Shown: one piece after another, positions 11,609 through 22,861 of the stretch
Layout: every line of letters starts with the position of its first letter
Position numbering within the stretch: position 1 is the stretch's first letter
Assembly: GCA_030533445.1 (NCBI GenBank)
Contig: CM060064.1
Span: 24,554,626 to 24,618,625 of the forward strand
Length of the DNA stretch: 64,000 nucleotides
Direction: 5' to 3'
From: Cyprinodon diabolis
Taxonomy: Eukaryota; Chordata; Actinopteri; Cyprinodontiformes; Cyprinodontidae
The notes under the pieces: model-generated
Databases searched by the model: none
What the model was told of the DNA's origin: nothing
What the model saw: the letters and a program-made list of their open reading frames with translations, nothing else
Position numbers and translations under genes: made by a program

Positions 11609-12455
11609 GATGTATACTCTGTGTGTGACATAAAATATGGATCTCCATCCCTGCCACAAAGGCCATCAAATAATGTTTAAAATAAAAAATACAGTAGGTT
11701 GAGAAGGCAGAGTATCCATCCATCCATCCAGATTTCTCCCTTTCTCCATATAGGCTATCATTTGATCGTTCACGCTCTCCATAGTTCTCCTGTGGCGCGA
11801 GCACAGGGCGACTGGTGCGCGCCGCGCCTTTAGCGAGCATGTGCGTTTCCTGTCGCTTGCGCGGTGACTCGTGCCGCCTGCGCTGTGCGGAGATGCAGAG
11901 GAAACCGTATCTGATGGGGAAACGCAGCTCGACGTAACACCGGTATTTCCATCAGGAAAACGCTGTTTGCTGCTGGATCCTCCTCACTCTCCATCTCTCT
12001 GTGTGTGCTGTACGTTAACACCCACCAGCAGAAACACCCACCTACCAACTGACAGACGGAATCTCACTATACATCAGCCATTCTCATCCTCCCCTCTCTC
12101 ATGACAAGGCGCGCACCTCTGGATGACCTAAAAAATAATCTTTAATATCTCTTAAACAAAAGTAGCACAAACAATATTTTTTTCTGCATAAATCTGCACT
12201 AACGTTGCACTAACCATTCAGTCTATTTGCAGAGTTTTTTGACGTGGGTGGGGTGTCAGCTTCACGCAGCTGCGCACGAGTCCTATCATGAAAAAAGGTT
12301 AATTGTGCGACCTGAGTAACGCGCAGTAACGGGGTGTCTGCAATGGTAACTGCGTTATAGTTACAGTCAAAGTAATTAGTTAGATTACTCGTTACTAAAA
12401 GAAGGTAACGGCGTTAGTAACGCCGTTACTTTCAACGCCGTTAGTCCCATCACTG
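11109..12455. mobile_element. Non-autonomous hAT-type DNA transposon with 8-bp target duplication
   Basis: The ends are CAGTGTTGGG and CCCATCACTG, a 10-bp inverted repeat with one mismatch. GTCATTAG lies directly outside both ends, at 11101-11108 and 12456-12463. An 8-bp duplication plus CAGTG-type ends is the hAT hallmark. The subterminal regions are dense in GTTACT/AGTAAC words in both orientations, possible transposase-binding arrays. The interior holds a long (CTAT)n tract and a GC-richer segment (about 11,780-12,060). No transposase is encoded, so movement would need a source element elsewhere. Confidence 0.88.
11521..11607. repeat. (CTAT)n tetranucleotide microsatellite
   Basis: About 20 units of CTAT, close to pure, lying inside the hAT element. 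Such arrays are normally length-polymorphic. Confidence 0.95.
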
Positions 12456-12463
12456 GTCATTAG

Positions 12464-14671
12464 TGATGTGTTTCAGTTCTGATCAGCGTGCATGTTTCAA
12501 TCAATAAATGTGAAATTCAGCGTTTTGTGAGTTACACCCGTTTGAAACTGACTGGGAATTAAATATCAATCATATACGTGTTCCCTGAAGTGGACACGTT
12601 ACTAGTCCAATTAACCAGAAAGCAAGCTATCTAATCAGTTTACTTTTAATTCCAAGCATCCAGCATGCGGTGGTGGGAGAAACATGGACAGCATAGTAGG
12701 CTAATATTCGGGTGTGTTAAGTAATTTGAGACGGAAGTGCTCTGATGCTGCAATGGGGGAGTGCATGCCCAATATAAACTGATCTAATCAGATCTGTTGT
12801 ACAATTGCAAACCAAAACAGGGAGCATCATTTTCATATGGCGTGGTTTCTTTCTACCCACTGAATTGTAAGGCAATATGCAAATAGTGTTGCAGGGGGTA
12901 TTAGTTCAGTATCATTCAAAGACTGGGAGGACAGAATATGCAGCTTCCTAGAAGATGTTGTTCTAATTGTACCTCCTCTCCACACCAACCCAATTAATGC
13001 CCAAGGAAGGCAGATAACACAGGCTGGTGGAGATAAACCCAATTGAGCTCTTGTAACCACAAGTGATAAGAGATAAGGTTGCCAGTTACAAGCTTGGGGA
13101 CAACATTATCAGATAAAGACAATCCTCTAGTGATCATCATAAAATGTGAAATCTGCAGCTTTTTCCTAACCGAGTTCAGAGAATAAAAATACAAATGTTC
13201 AATTTTTAGGTCAGAACTGTGGAATTCCAGGTGTTTCCCCAACATTTTATACCCCCTATTCAGTTATATGGTGACTGACATGAACCTAGGTAATTGTACT
13301 ATGGCCCATTGTGTCTGCTTAAGGGTATAATCCTGTCATGACTCATCACCAATCAGCCCCTTACACAGACAGCCGCCTGAGGTATTTCTGCTCACCTCCA
13401 CCTACTGCCCCCATCCATCATGTCTGTGCACCTAAAAAGAGAACTGGTGCCTGAAAGCAAACTACTTATCCCAGACTCCTGTTTCAAAAATGCCATTTGT
13501 GACCACACAAGGAGCAGATGAAAGGTGAGACTCAGAGAAACGTAACTTTCTGGCCCAAAGTCACAATCTGTTTCATTTTTCAGTCAGATTACTGTTCATT
13601 CTCAGGAGCACTGGAGAGGACAGTGGAGAGATCAGGAGACAGGCCAATGGGTTTGCAGGGTATACTGTATATTGTGGCTTAACCATCAAAGGAAATCACT
13701 TTTAATACCCTAATTCCTTGAGTTCAAGGCATGCTGTGTGGTCTGATCAACCTAATAAACTATGCAAAGAAGAATGCTGAATTAGGAACCTCCGTATGAA
13801 ACATTTGTGCAAGAACAATTTTCTCTTCTTGCATTAAGAATTCCTGTATTTATAAGTAAACAGCCAAAGATTTAAACCCTAAGTGGTGTTCTCAGAAAAA
13901 TATCTATTATGGCCTTTCTGATGTGCCGCCTGAGCATTCTCACGAGAGAGAGATTTTCCCATGGTCCTGGCCCCTGCAGCCACATCCAGCAGGCTAATAC
14001 CCTCTGAATCTGACACATTTCCAACACGCAGGGACAGGTGTCTTCAAAATATGGCAAAACCCCAGAGATCAGGGCTACCCCCGCCCATCTTATGTGGGCT
14101 CCACATGCAGGAAAACGGGAAAATTACATGGTTTTACAAAACCAAAGAAACCAGAACACACACACTCCTGCTCAAACACACATACACTGAGCAGCAGCAA
14201 TACTGGAATCTGGAATAACAAGCCTAGGTGGCATCTTAGAGCAGAAATTTGACATAAAAATCATCCAAGCTATATGTTAACAGATTAGACTGTACAAAAA
14301 AACAAAAACAAAGATGAAAGTAGGCAACGGTTAAGTTGAAAGAAACTGGAGAACATTTTCCATCACTGTTCAAATCCATGAATACCTGTGGATGTGATAC
14401 TAAATCTAAATCAGATATGAAAGTTTCCACCAGATGATAAAGCAAATTCTGTTTGTGTTTCTCTTGTCAACATGGAAACAGGCAACAAAGAAAACTAGGA
14501 TCAGGTACTAACAGCTCCTCAACGATTTCTGAAGCTTCGCAGTTCTGCATCCTGAACCAGACAACATTACTCAGATTGCAAATAATTCTATTCTGGAAAT
14601 GGAACCTCTGTGCTGGTCTCAAGTCTTCTCAAATATTTTTATTTTTTATCTGTATTTTCAAGGACTCTCCT
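12464..14671. other. Gene-free stretch, nothing recognised
   Basis: Unique-looking AT-rich sequence. No family similarity in any frame, no tandem array and no terminal repeats were noticed. Confidence 0.5.
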
Positions 14672-14680
14672 ATATTTACC

Positions 14681-15235
14681 TAGCCTGACGTAGTCCTACT
14701 CAATTCTAGTCAGAATATGAGTCTGATACTGCTCCATAGAGCTGTGATTATGGGGCGTGTTTTGAACGAACCAGGAAAAAAAATGCCTCTGCACTCAATT
14801 GGATAGACCTATAACCAATAAGAGCAACGGAGTGCGTGACGTATGTTAAGCGATGCATAGTTGTTGTCAACAAAAATCAAAGCGTGCAGTTGCACGCCTA
14901 GAATAAGAAGATGAGCCTTGATCGCGTTTCTCTGTTCCTCTGTTAAAATTAATTTGCTGTCAATATCTTGTAGAACAGACCTAATAGCAGAATCTACTCA
15001 CCCCAACTCTCCGGCGGCAGCCATTGTTGTTGTCACCCAAGCGCGCTTTGGTCACATGGTTGATTACGTTACTGTTGATCATCTGTCCATCATCGTATAA
15101 AGCCCGCCCTGACAATTTGATTGGATCGCCAGAGAGTGGGCGATCATACTCGCGCTACTATGGAGCAATGCCAGACCGAACTTCCCGACCTCAAACCTTG
15201 TGGGCGGGACTAAGTTCGGAATGGCACCCAGGCTA
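14681..15235. mobile_element. Non-autonomous DNA transposon, 555 bp, with 9-bp target duplication
   Basis: The ends are TAGCCTG and CAGGCTA, perfect 7-bp inverted repeats. ATATTTACC lies directly outside both (14672-14680 and 15236-15244). A further inverted match, TGCTCCATAG (14730-14739) against CTATGGAGCA (15158-15167), indicates long imperfect terminal repeats. There is no coding capacity. A 9-bp duplication is commonest in Mutator-like elements, but the superfamily is not established; shifting the boundary by one base would make the duplication 10 bp. Confidence 0.75.
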
Positions 15236-15259
15236 ATATTTACCTCCATCCATCCTCCC

Positions 15260-15800
15260 ATTCACATTAACGAGACGCAGCATTACACCACCATCACTAT
15301 GTTTCACAGTGTAGATGGTGTGGTAGGGGTGATTTGTATTTTTATTTTTTTGCCACACGGGGAACATTTTGCAATTCTTCTACATATAGCCGACTGATGG
15401 AGTCCATTAATAGTATCTTCCTATTGACAGATTCTCCCACCTGAACTACCGATCTTTGCAGCTCCTCCAGAGTGAACATGGGCCTCATTACCGTTTGCTA
15501 TATTAATGCTCTCCTTTTCTTCCCTGCCTGTTTAGCAGGGAGAAAAAAACAAATAACATTTAGCAGTCATCTAGTAGATTAAGAGTGTATCTTGCAAGGT
15601 TTGCAGCTGTGTCATACTCTCAGTGGGTGCTGCTCAGTTAGATGTTCATTGATTGATCAATTGTTTCCTAAATCTGTTTTAAATTTCCCCTCAACTTTAC
15701 AAGGGAACATCCTAATAAAACACATTGTAATGTGTGATTATAACATGACAAAATGCATAAAAGCTATTGATGTTTAAATACTTTTGCAAGCAACTGCGAG
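15260..15800 (-). mobile_element. Decayed Tc1/mariner-like relic, antisense
   Basis: Recognisable pieces of a common fish Tc1-type element occur in order. Near 15,275-15,330 is a degenerate form of the CACCATGTTTCACTGT block. At about 15,430-15,510 is CTCCTCCAGAGTGAACATGGGCCTC. At 15,597-15,630 is GGTTTGCAGCTGTGTCATACTCT. Near the end, AACATGACAAAATGC is followed by AATACTTTTGCAAG, typical of the terminus. The frame is destroyed by indels. Confidence 0.65.
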
Positions 15801-18009
15801 TTTCGTTTTTTTAATAGCCTGGAATGCAGCCATAGTGTTGAAGACTCTGCTCTGATAATTGCTTTAAATACAGATTAGCCCAGAGCTGCTGGCATAGTGA
15901 GCCCATTATTTAATGCTGAGTTGCTGGGAAAGTGTAACCAATGTAAATGATTTTGCATAGCTCATAAGTTAAAAAAAACATGCCTCCTATGATGCACTTA
16001 TTGTTCTTTGCAGTCACGCTGAGACCCTTTAAGCACCTCTAAAAAGCTGGGCAACCATTTAAAATGGTAAATAAAACAGGAAACAAACAGATACGGACTA
16101 CAGAGTTAGACGTTTTGCGCGCCTGTGGGTAATCAGGTTGGGTGTCTAATCAGGCATGACACCAAGAGCAGAGGAGAGCTAACAAGCGCAAAAACTCTGG
16201 AGCATTGTGGGACAAATATGACATTTCTGACAAACGCTAGCAGGCATGAAACATGAGCTGCATTCACATTCTGATCTTCTCATTATACAGAGAAAGCATG
16301 TCAGATCAGAAGGTAGCATACACCAGACTGCATTACTCTTTGCTGTAGGGTCCATTTTATATGTTCTACATCTGAGGCCTTTGGTCACATCTAGGCACAT
16401 TTAAATGAAAAGTGAAGCCTGGAGGTTTAATAGAAACATTGCAATCTTAACGGAGCTTTGAAAGCAGCAAACCATAAATTAACTCTGGATTGAGAGATTT
16501 AGAGCAACACCCTGAGGCTGTGCATTAAACAGCTGAAACGAGTCCAACTTCTCATGTCACAGAAGCAACTTCTTCTTTAAACTGTATTTAACATCAGCTA
16601 ACCAGGTATTTTTATTCCCTCAGGTATCAGTCTTTTGTTTCTGAACGTGTAAAACTAACTGTAATGTTCTCATCAATCATTACATAAAAAGGCTGTTTTG
16701 GCAGCTTGAATGTTTCCAGGAACAAACCAAAACGTTATGTTTATTTTTGTGCTGAAAAGATACTGAACTTGGCCAGAGCTTTTCTGGCTACACGCTCTCG
16801 ATAATCTGTTATTGGGAATTATGTTACATAAAAGATCTTTACTGTTTTGTATTCTGACAGGCTTCCGGATCCCTGCTGCAAAGAAACCACAGAATGATGC
16901 TGCCACCTTCATGCTCCACTGTTAGTGGAGCATGAAAAATCAATCATCACCATAATATCACTCTGCCCAGTATCAGTATAGCAAAGAACTGTTGTGAATT
17001 TAGCAATTATTATTTAACTTTCTTAGCAACATGGTTTACAGGTCAGTTTTATATCTAATGATGTTTGAATAGAAAAAGATATATAATTTTGGAAACTTTA
17101 TTTGAAACTAATTAGTAATTAGTTTCACTAAAAAAAGGCTCCAGTTGATTTTTTTTCCAAGCAGACATTTTTTCCAAGCAGACATTGCATGAAAACATAA
17201 ATAACAGCTAAAACCAACTGATTAAATACTGACATAAAAAAACTGCAGTTTTTCATCCTTTTTTGGCCATTAATACGAGTCACAGCACAGAACCTCACCT
17301 CTGCTCTATTCAGTCTCACACCCAAATCTGCTTACTTTAAGCTCTTCAAATTGAAACTGCTCCCCTGTTCCACATCTGTCCCTGTACATGATCCTGTCCC
17401 TGATTTTTCCCCGTGTAATAAATACACGGATGAGCTGTGAAACCCTACACAGCAAACAACCTCCTCTGCCCTTCCCGATCCTGTCCTCCTGACTTTCTGA
17501 TAAAGCAGAAGTTCATGGAGTTTGAGTAAAACATGAAAACTGATAAAAGTGGGATTACAAACCGGAGGAATACTAATCTAAACATATCAAAAAAAACTTT
17601 CCAGAAGACATGCATGTGGAGGTGTTCCTGTGAAATGATTAGTATTGGAAAGTTCAAGTGAATGGCATAAGGAGTATCATGTTGCAGTCAGGTGGGTGAC
17701 AGACACTGTCCTCTGCAGCAGCAGCAGCAGGAGGAGGGCAGTGTTCCTGTAAAACCACTGCATTTGTTTACTTGCATTAATACATCATAAAGCAAACTAA
17801 AAAGTTTCCAAACAAAATGCAATCATTATTGTTTTATCCAAACACAAAAAGGGAAGAAAACTGCAGTTTATATTGCAATGTCTTTACTTTCTTTCTGTCA
17901 TTTCATCCTCAACTGCAAACTCAAATAATCCATCAGATGTTTGTTCCTTTTTTTTTGTTTTTATTTGTTAAATTTCAGCTGTGTTTACCTGTTCTCTCCT
18001 TTTGCATTA
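15801..18009. other. Gene-free stretch apart from the small Tc1 relic
   Basis: No recognised coding sequence. A short CAG run (about 17,715-17,731) is the only simple repeat noted. Confidence 0.5.
16700..16960 (-). mobile_element. Small Tc1-like relic
   Basis: ATGATGCTGCCACCTTCATGCTCCACTGT at 16,893-16,921 is the antisense of the Tc1 transposase block around its conserved GGS-MVWG-like segment. The flanks are too diverged to set borders. Confidence 0.35.
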
Positions 18010-18830
18010 GAGGGTGGAGGGTGCAGGATTGTTTGGTTGTCCTCCATGTCCACCACACATTTTGTATTCAGCTCAATCTCTGCAGAAAGACAGGAGTTTT
18101 TTTGGGGTGGAAAAAAGAAGGGAGGATGCGGGGGTGTGGAGGGAAGAGAATCAGAGCTACTTTCGCCTTGTTGAAAGTAAACTGGAGCATGATTTTAGGA
18201 AAATGGTGAAGACAGCTAAAGTTTACGATGAGGGGAGAAATAGAGGGAGGTTTGGGAGCGGAAACCGTCGTTTTCAACACTTACCCCTGCGGTTCATGGG
18301 CCGAACTCTCACAGCAACTTTTACCTTTGTATCCGACATTTTTATCACTTTTTTGTTGTTGTTTTATTCCAACCCTTTATGTTGTGTCTGTGCGCCGAGC
18401 TCTAAATATATAGTTAGTAAATCCCTTGAAAAGCGGCCCCGGATTTTTTTTTTTTTTTTCGTGCCACGCTTCTGCAAACCCCGATCGTCAAAAAGAAAAG
18501 CTCTCAAAATAAGTCAAAATTTTCAGGCAGATAAATCCGGACAGGATCATTTTCTTCTTTTAATTCCGGCAGAGTTCTCTTGTAGTGCGGATCGAGCCCT
18601 CTGCTCCGGCCGCAGGCAGCATCCCCACCGCCATCTTCCACCGGGAGCGCGACTGCTCTCCTCTGGCAGGGCTGGACGGGCTGTGCCAAAGGAGGGGAAA
18701 GGATTTACGCACCACGCAGCTCCTCCAGAGGGAGGAGAAAAGGCGAGCAGAGAAACTGAAAACTGCATCATGACCAGTGATTTACGCACAGCAAAGATTA
18801 CGTACAACAAAGCACCATGAGGAGTATAAT
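18010..18830. other. GC-richer, CpG-containing promoter-like patch
   Basis: This interval, especially 18,545-18,760, is clearly richer in G, C and CpG than its AT-rich surroundings (words such as CTCCGGCCGCAGGC and CACCGGGAGCGCGAC). Overlapping frames are open on both strands (up to 268 codons at 18014-18820, +), but none resembles a known protein. It could be the promoter or 5' exon of a gene whose other exons I cannot see, or an old GC-rich insertion. I see no decisive splice or TATA signal. Confidence 0.35.
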
Positions 18831-19584
18831 GGAGTAAATTGAACTGCATTATAACTGATTTAACCTTAACTGGATTATTTAGGTTGAGATAGTAAATGTC
18901 TATTAATAATATTTTACGGAATGACTAGTAATAATATGTTTTAACATTTACATTCTTAATTGTCCTAATTTGATTTTTACACCAAAGAAAAAAGCAAAAA
19001 CTAAATTAGGAACTATTGGGTTTGGCCTTAAAACTAAATAAATAATAAATAGTGGCAGGGTTTTGGTGTTCATGAAACAGAAAGGCAGACATTAACATCT
19101 ACTTTTATTTCCATGTTCAAAATTGTGCCCCAAGAATTCACTGCCCATATATGGTAGAGGGGTGTGATTGCACACTATGCAATACAAAGCATCAACTGTA
19201 TATTTTTGTCTAGATTTGTCCAGACCTCGTCCAGATTTCTTTTTTTCTCGTGTCTATATACTGTCTATATTTTTATTTTTGTGCTGTAAAAGCCCTTGAG
19301 GGTTTGTGAGTAACCAGCGCCCACCACAGACAGAGAATAAGATGGTCGTAGAATCAGTTGAAATATGAAAAAAAGTTGTTTTTCATCTTTGGCAGTGATT
19401 TTTTTTTAAAGGGAAAGAATAAGGGAACCATTTTGTATTTTAAATGAAAATCCAATCTTCTTTTTAATAACTGACTTGTAATAAAAATATCAAATTAACA
19501 AAACCCACAGACTGTTCTCAGTGAACACTAAAAGGCCAATAGTACAGAATTGTGCAACCTCCTAAGCTTCAAAGATCTATTCTC
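18831..19584. other. Gene-free stretch, nothing recognised
   Basis: AT-rich sequence without recognisable content. Confidence 0.5.
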
Positions 19585-19885
19585 CTGATCATGTTTGGAT
19601 CTTGTCCTGTGCATGAGTGAATCTTGTCCTGTGCATGTGTGAATCTTGTCCTGTGCATATCTGGATCTTGTCCTTTGCATGTGTGAATCCTGTCCTGTGC
19701 ATATCTGGATCTTGTCCTGTGTGAATCTTGTTCTGTGGATGTGTGAATCGTGTCCTGTGCATGTGTGGATCTTGTCCTGGGCGTGTGTGTATGTCATCCT
19801 TTGCATGTGTGGATCTTGTCCTGTGCACGTGTGGACCTTGTCCTGTGCATGTTTGGATCTTATCCTGTGCATGTGTGGATCACAT
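19585..19885. repeat. 22-bp minisatellite, about 13 units
   Basis: The consensus unit is close to GATCTTGTCCTGTGCATGTG plus TG, with point changes and one shortened copy near 19,720. Several frames stay open across it on both strands (for example 19528-19872 minus and 19646-19906 plus) because the unit lacks stops in those phases. These frames are by-products of the repeat and not gene evidence. Confidence 0.9.
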
Positions 19886-20374
19886 ATGGGAGTTTGTGAA
19901 TATTGAGACTCTTCTAGCTCCCTGCTTATGGACTTGAGATCTATTTTTCTTTTTATAGTGTTAATGCTTGTATCTTTTTTTCATCTCAATCAATTATTTC
20001 CTGTGTTCCTTTTTACAGTTTAACACTTTTTACAACAATGTTTAGTCATGTAAAACCACCCTCCCCTCCCTAGTAATCAGACTTGCATGCTCTTTATCAT
20101 AGCAAGCACTCCTCCCAATGTATTCTCCTGTGCCTTCAGTCATTATTAGATCAATAAACATACTGACATTTTACTTGAGCTGGTTCTGGTTTAACTTCCT
20201 GTTAAAACAAGGTTTTTCCTCTCCACTGTGCTTCATGCATGCTCGGAGTAGAGTCATTCACACATTGCAAACAGATGCTCATCCAGGAGGAGCGAATCCT
20301 TCAAAGTCATGACTAATTGCAATCTGTTGGTTTACCTTAGATAGAAAACTTTTTACTAATCTGACTGCATAATC

Positions 20375-20450
20375 TCACTGAATTGTCACTGTAAAGTGCC
20401 TTGAGATGAAGTGTTGTTAATTAGCACTATAAAAATAAACCACATTTAAT
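20375..20450 (+). repeat. Fragment of a dispersed fish repeat tail
   Basis: GTAAAGTGCCTTGAGATGAA followed by AGCACTATAAAAATAAA resembles the common 3' tail ending in a GCGCTATATAAATAAA-type string found in many fish repeats. No head or target duplication was located. Confidence 0.4.
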
Positions 20451-21039
20451 TCAACTGCAGTGGTAATGGTACATTTCATATAAACAGCATTAAAATTTTT
20501 ACAGCACTAATGCAACTAAAGGTTACAGAATTCATTACCTGCTGCTTGTGCACAGTCTTTAGGACTTAGAACAGCATTAATTTAAGCATCCCAATAAGTA
20601 ATAATTTCACTTCCTTAAGAGATTACCTGCCAAATCTAAGTTAAAAAAAACACCACGCAGTAACAATTTCTTTATTTGCAATTCTGTTTGTGTGTCCGTA
20701 ATCAGACAGCAGACACACTTAAGGAATTGAATGTCAAACAATATGTGTGGATCTCCCTTCTTAACAGATCATATGGATTACTGAGTTGATTGTGACTAAA
20801 ATTGCCTCACTGGTTCAGGTATATGTTGGCCTGTTCAGTTTATTAATCACTAACTTCACAAGACCCGAAGTGTGAAGGAATAATTTAAGGACTGCCTTAA
20901 GAAGTCATGTTTGCAGTTTGCCACAATTACCAAGGAGACACAAAGAAGATGAGCAGTAAAACTAATACTTAACATCAAACTATCCCCACAATCATGCTGT
21001 GAGATTGTGTTTACTCAGCAGCGCCAGGGTTGCTACTCA

Positions 21040-21160
21040 GAGATGATGGAAAGATAATGGAGGGAATACTGGAAGAAAAGGTTTTAGAGGCTGAAGAAGA
21101 CTTGAGACTGGGACAAAGGTTCACTGTCCAGCAGGTCATCGTACTTAAACAAACAGAAGT
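21040..21160 (+). mobile_element. Small Tc1-like transposase relic
   Basis: GAAGACTTGAGACTGGGACAAAGGTTCACTGTCCAGCAGGTCATCG matches, in sense, the block of Tc1 transposase ahead of the second catalytic aspartate (L-RLG-RFT-QQD type). It is isolated, with no termini. Confidence 0.5.
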
Positions 21161-21271
21161 GTTCCTTAGCTTTTTAAGGTGTGGAGAAAGTTAAGAAACC
21201 AACAAAACAAAGCATAGACTATGTACACCACTGTCATTAAACCTCTCTAATAAGAAAGGCTGCCAAAAAAA

Positions 21272-21278
<7 letters not shown>

Positions 21279-21321
<43 letters not shown>
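21279..21321. repeat. (TA)n microsatellite
   Basis: Pure TA run of about 21 units downstream of nhlrc1. Confidence 0.95.
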
Positions 21322-21325
<4 letters not shown>

Positions 21326-21441
21326 AAAAATCTGATGTGTCCACCCAACAAACAGACAAATGTAAAAAACAAAACAAAAAAAACCCTACAAATAGGATAA
21401 AAAAAAAAAAACAGTTGATTACTTTTACAGGTAAACGTCAA

Positions 21442-21447
21442 TTTATT
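21442..21447 (-). terminator. Candidate polyadenylation signal for nhlrc1
   Basis: AATAAA on the minus strand, 54 bases beyond the nhlrc1 stop codon. No transcript evidence is available from sequence alone. Confidence 0.4.
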
Positions 21448-21500
21448 CTCTTTTCCCTTCACTGTGATCTCCATAGGTCTCTTATAATTGACATGGGTCC

Positions 21501-22688
21501 TCAGCCATCAGGCTTACTAGAATAAATCTTCACTGTATGGTCACCACCATCTACAATAATGAGCGAGTTGTTCAGTAGCACCAGCCCAGAAGGTCGGATG
21601 AGATGGTCCCCCACAAGAGGAGTAATGACCGGACGGTTCGGAAGGTTTCCTAAACTACAAATCAAGCCTTGATCAGAGTCGGACACCACCACGTCTCCAT
21701 CGCTGCTGAAAGCCACATCAGATATGTTCAACCGGATGGAAGACTGCAGGGTCAGGCTGAAGCTGTCCATCTGGTAAAGAAGATTGAAGTCTTTTGTAAA
21801 CACTTTTAACTTTTTTTGGCCATGCTTTCCTCTTGGATGCTCCATCACAGCAGTGTTTCCGGTTTTTCGACAGTGAGCCAAAGCTTTGGGACACTGAAGG
21901 TTAGTTATAACACTTTGATTCTCCAGGATAACACCACGACTGAAGTCCACATTTATTCTGAACAGGGTCCCAGCCTGCAAGTCTGACACCAAGATACGTC
22001 CACAGCTGTCCATGTCCACACCCCAAGGAAGCTGGAAGCAATCTTTGACTGCCAAAACGTATATCCCCCTTGAAGTGAAAACCTTCACAGCTTTACCCCC
22101 TGCATCCGTCACTATGACATAACCAGCTGGACTCACTGCCACATCCACTAGGTAACAGATGTCTCCATTGCCTGCTCCTCTTTCTCCAAAGCTGTGCAGC
22201 TTCATCCCTTGTTGGTTGAACACAACCACTCTCTTCTCTCCATCATGCACCACAACTACTTCCCCCATAGATCCCAGAATGGCTAATCCAGTTGGATTGA
22301 TGAGAGTCCCCCAGCCACCAAATGTGGAGCGAAGATGCAGAGCAGTTTCTGAGATAAAACCCCCTGTAGCCCTGCTGTGGGGAGCAAAGGAGGAGGAACT
22401 GTGGGACAAAAGGAGCTCCTGCAGGTCACTGAGAACCTGGCAATGGGATATACTGTCAACACTGCACAGCTGTCGACAGAACGGGCACTCCAGCTTCCTC
22501 AGGAGAGGGTGGGACAAACTGGTGATGCATTCCAGACAAAGTACATGACCACAGGAAAGGTTCTGCGGTCTGCGCTCCCTCTGCTGCAAGTTAAACGTCT
22601 CAAAGCAGACTTTACACTCCAGTAAGCTGGTCTTGATCTCTTTCAGGGTGTCCTCGGGACTCAGGCAGCCACGAAGACTCTGGTCCAT
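21501..22688 (-). CDS. nhlrc1: Malin, E3 ubiquitin ligase NHLRC1 (RING finger plus NHL repeats)
   Basis: Single-exon frame of 395 aa, the same length as mammalian malin. In mammals malin partners with laforin and ubiquitinates glycogen-metabolism proteins; its loss causes Lafora disease. A C3HC4 RING lies at residues 25-71 (C25, C28, C46, H48, C51, C54, C68, C71; core SLLECKVCFETF and NLSCGHVLC). After a short linker, the NHL beta-propeller starts near residue 123 (FGGWGTLINPTGLAI) and runs to the end. Repeated blade strands are VVVVHDG, VIVTDAGGK, ILVSDLQAG, VVVSDSDQG and LIIVDGGDH. The chosen start is the first ATG in the open frame, with A at -3 and G at +4; 55 further open codons upstream contain no ATG. 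The one-exon structure agrees with known NHLRC1. No damage is seen, so it is likely functional. Confidence 0.96.
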   Translation of the reverse strand: MDQSLRGCLSPEDTLKEIKTSLLECKVCFETFNLQQRERRPQNLSCGHVLCLECITSLSHPLLRKLECPFCRQLCSVDSISHCQVLSDLQELLLSHSSSSFAPHSRATGGFISETALHLRSTFGGWGTLINPTGLAILGSMGEVVVVHDGEKRVVVFNQQGMKLHSFGERGAGNGDICYLVDVAVSPAGYVIVTDAGGKAVKVFTSRGIYVLAVKDCFQLPWGVDMDSCGRILVSDLQAGTLFRINVDFSRGVILENQSVITNLQCPKALAHCRKTGNTAVMEHPRGKHGQKKLKVFTKDFNLLYQMDSFSLTLQSSIRLNISDVAFSSDGDVVVSDSDQGLICSLGNLPNRPVITPLVGDHLIRPSGLVLLNNSLIIVDGGDHTVKIYSSKPDG

Positions 22689-22861
22689 ATTGTGTGAAAT
22701 AAAATGATGTCTTGGCAGTCTGTGCTGAGGTAGTTTAACTAACTGCTGCAGGCTGATTGAGCTAACACCATGGAGAAGGACGAGGACAACCAAATAAACT
22801 GGAGAAGCTCTGTGTTTGCATATGTCCTTTGGCTTGGAGGCCTTAGTCACCACGTGATGTT

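Noticed and set aside
18014..18820. 268-codon open frame on the plus strand in the GC-rich patch
   Set aside because: Composition looks random (poly-phenylalanine from a T tract, no domain), and overlapping frames are open on both strands. Openness follows from base composition.
22689..22853. 55-codon N-terminal extension of malin
   Set aside because: The extension has no ATG; starting at the first ATG gives 395 aa, exactly the known malin length.
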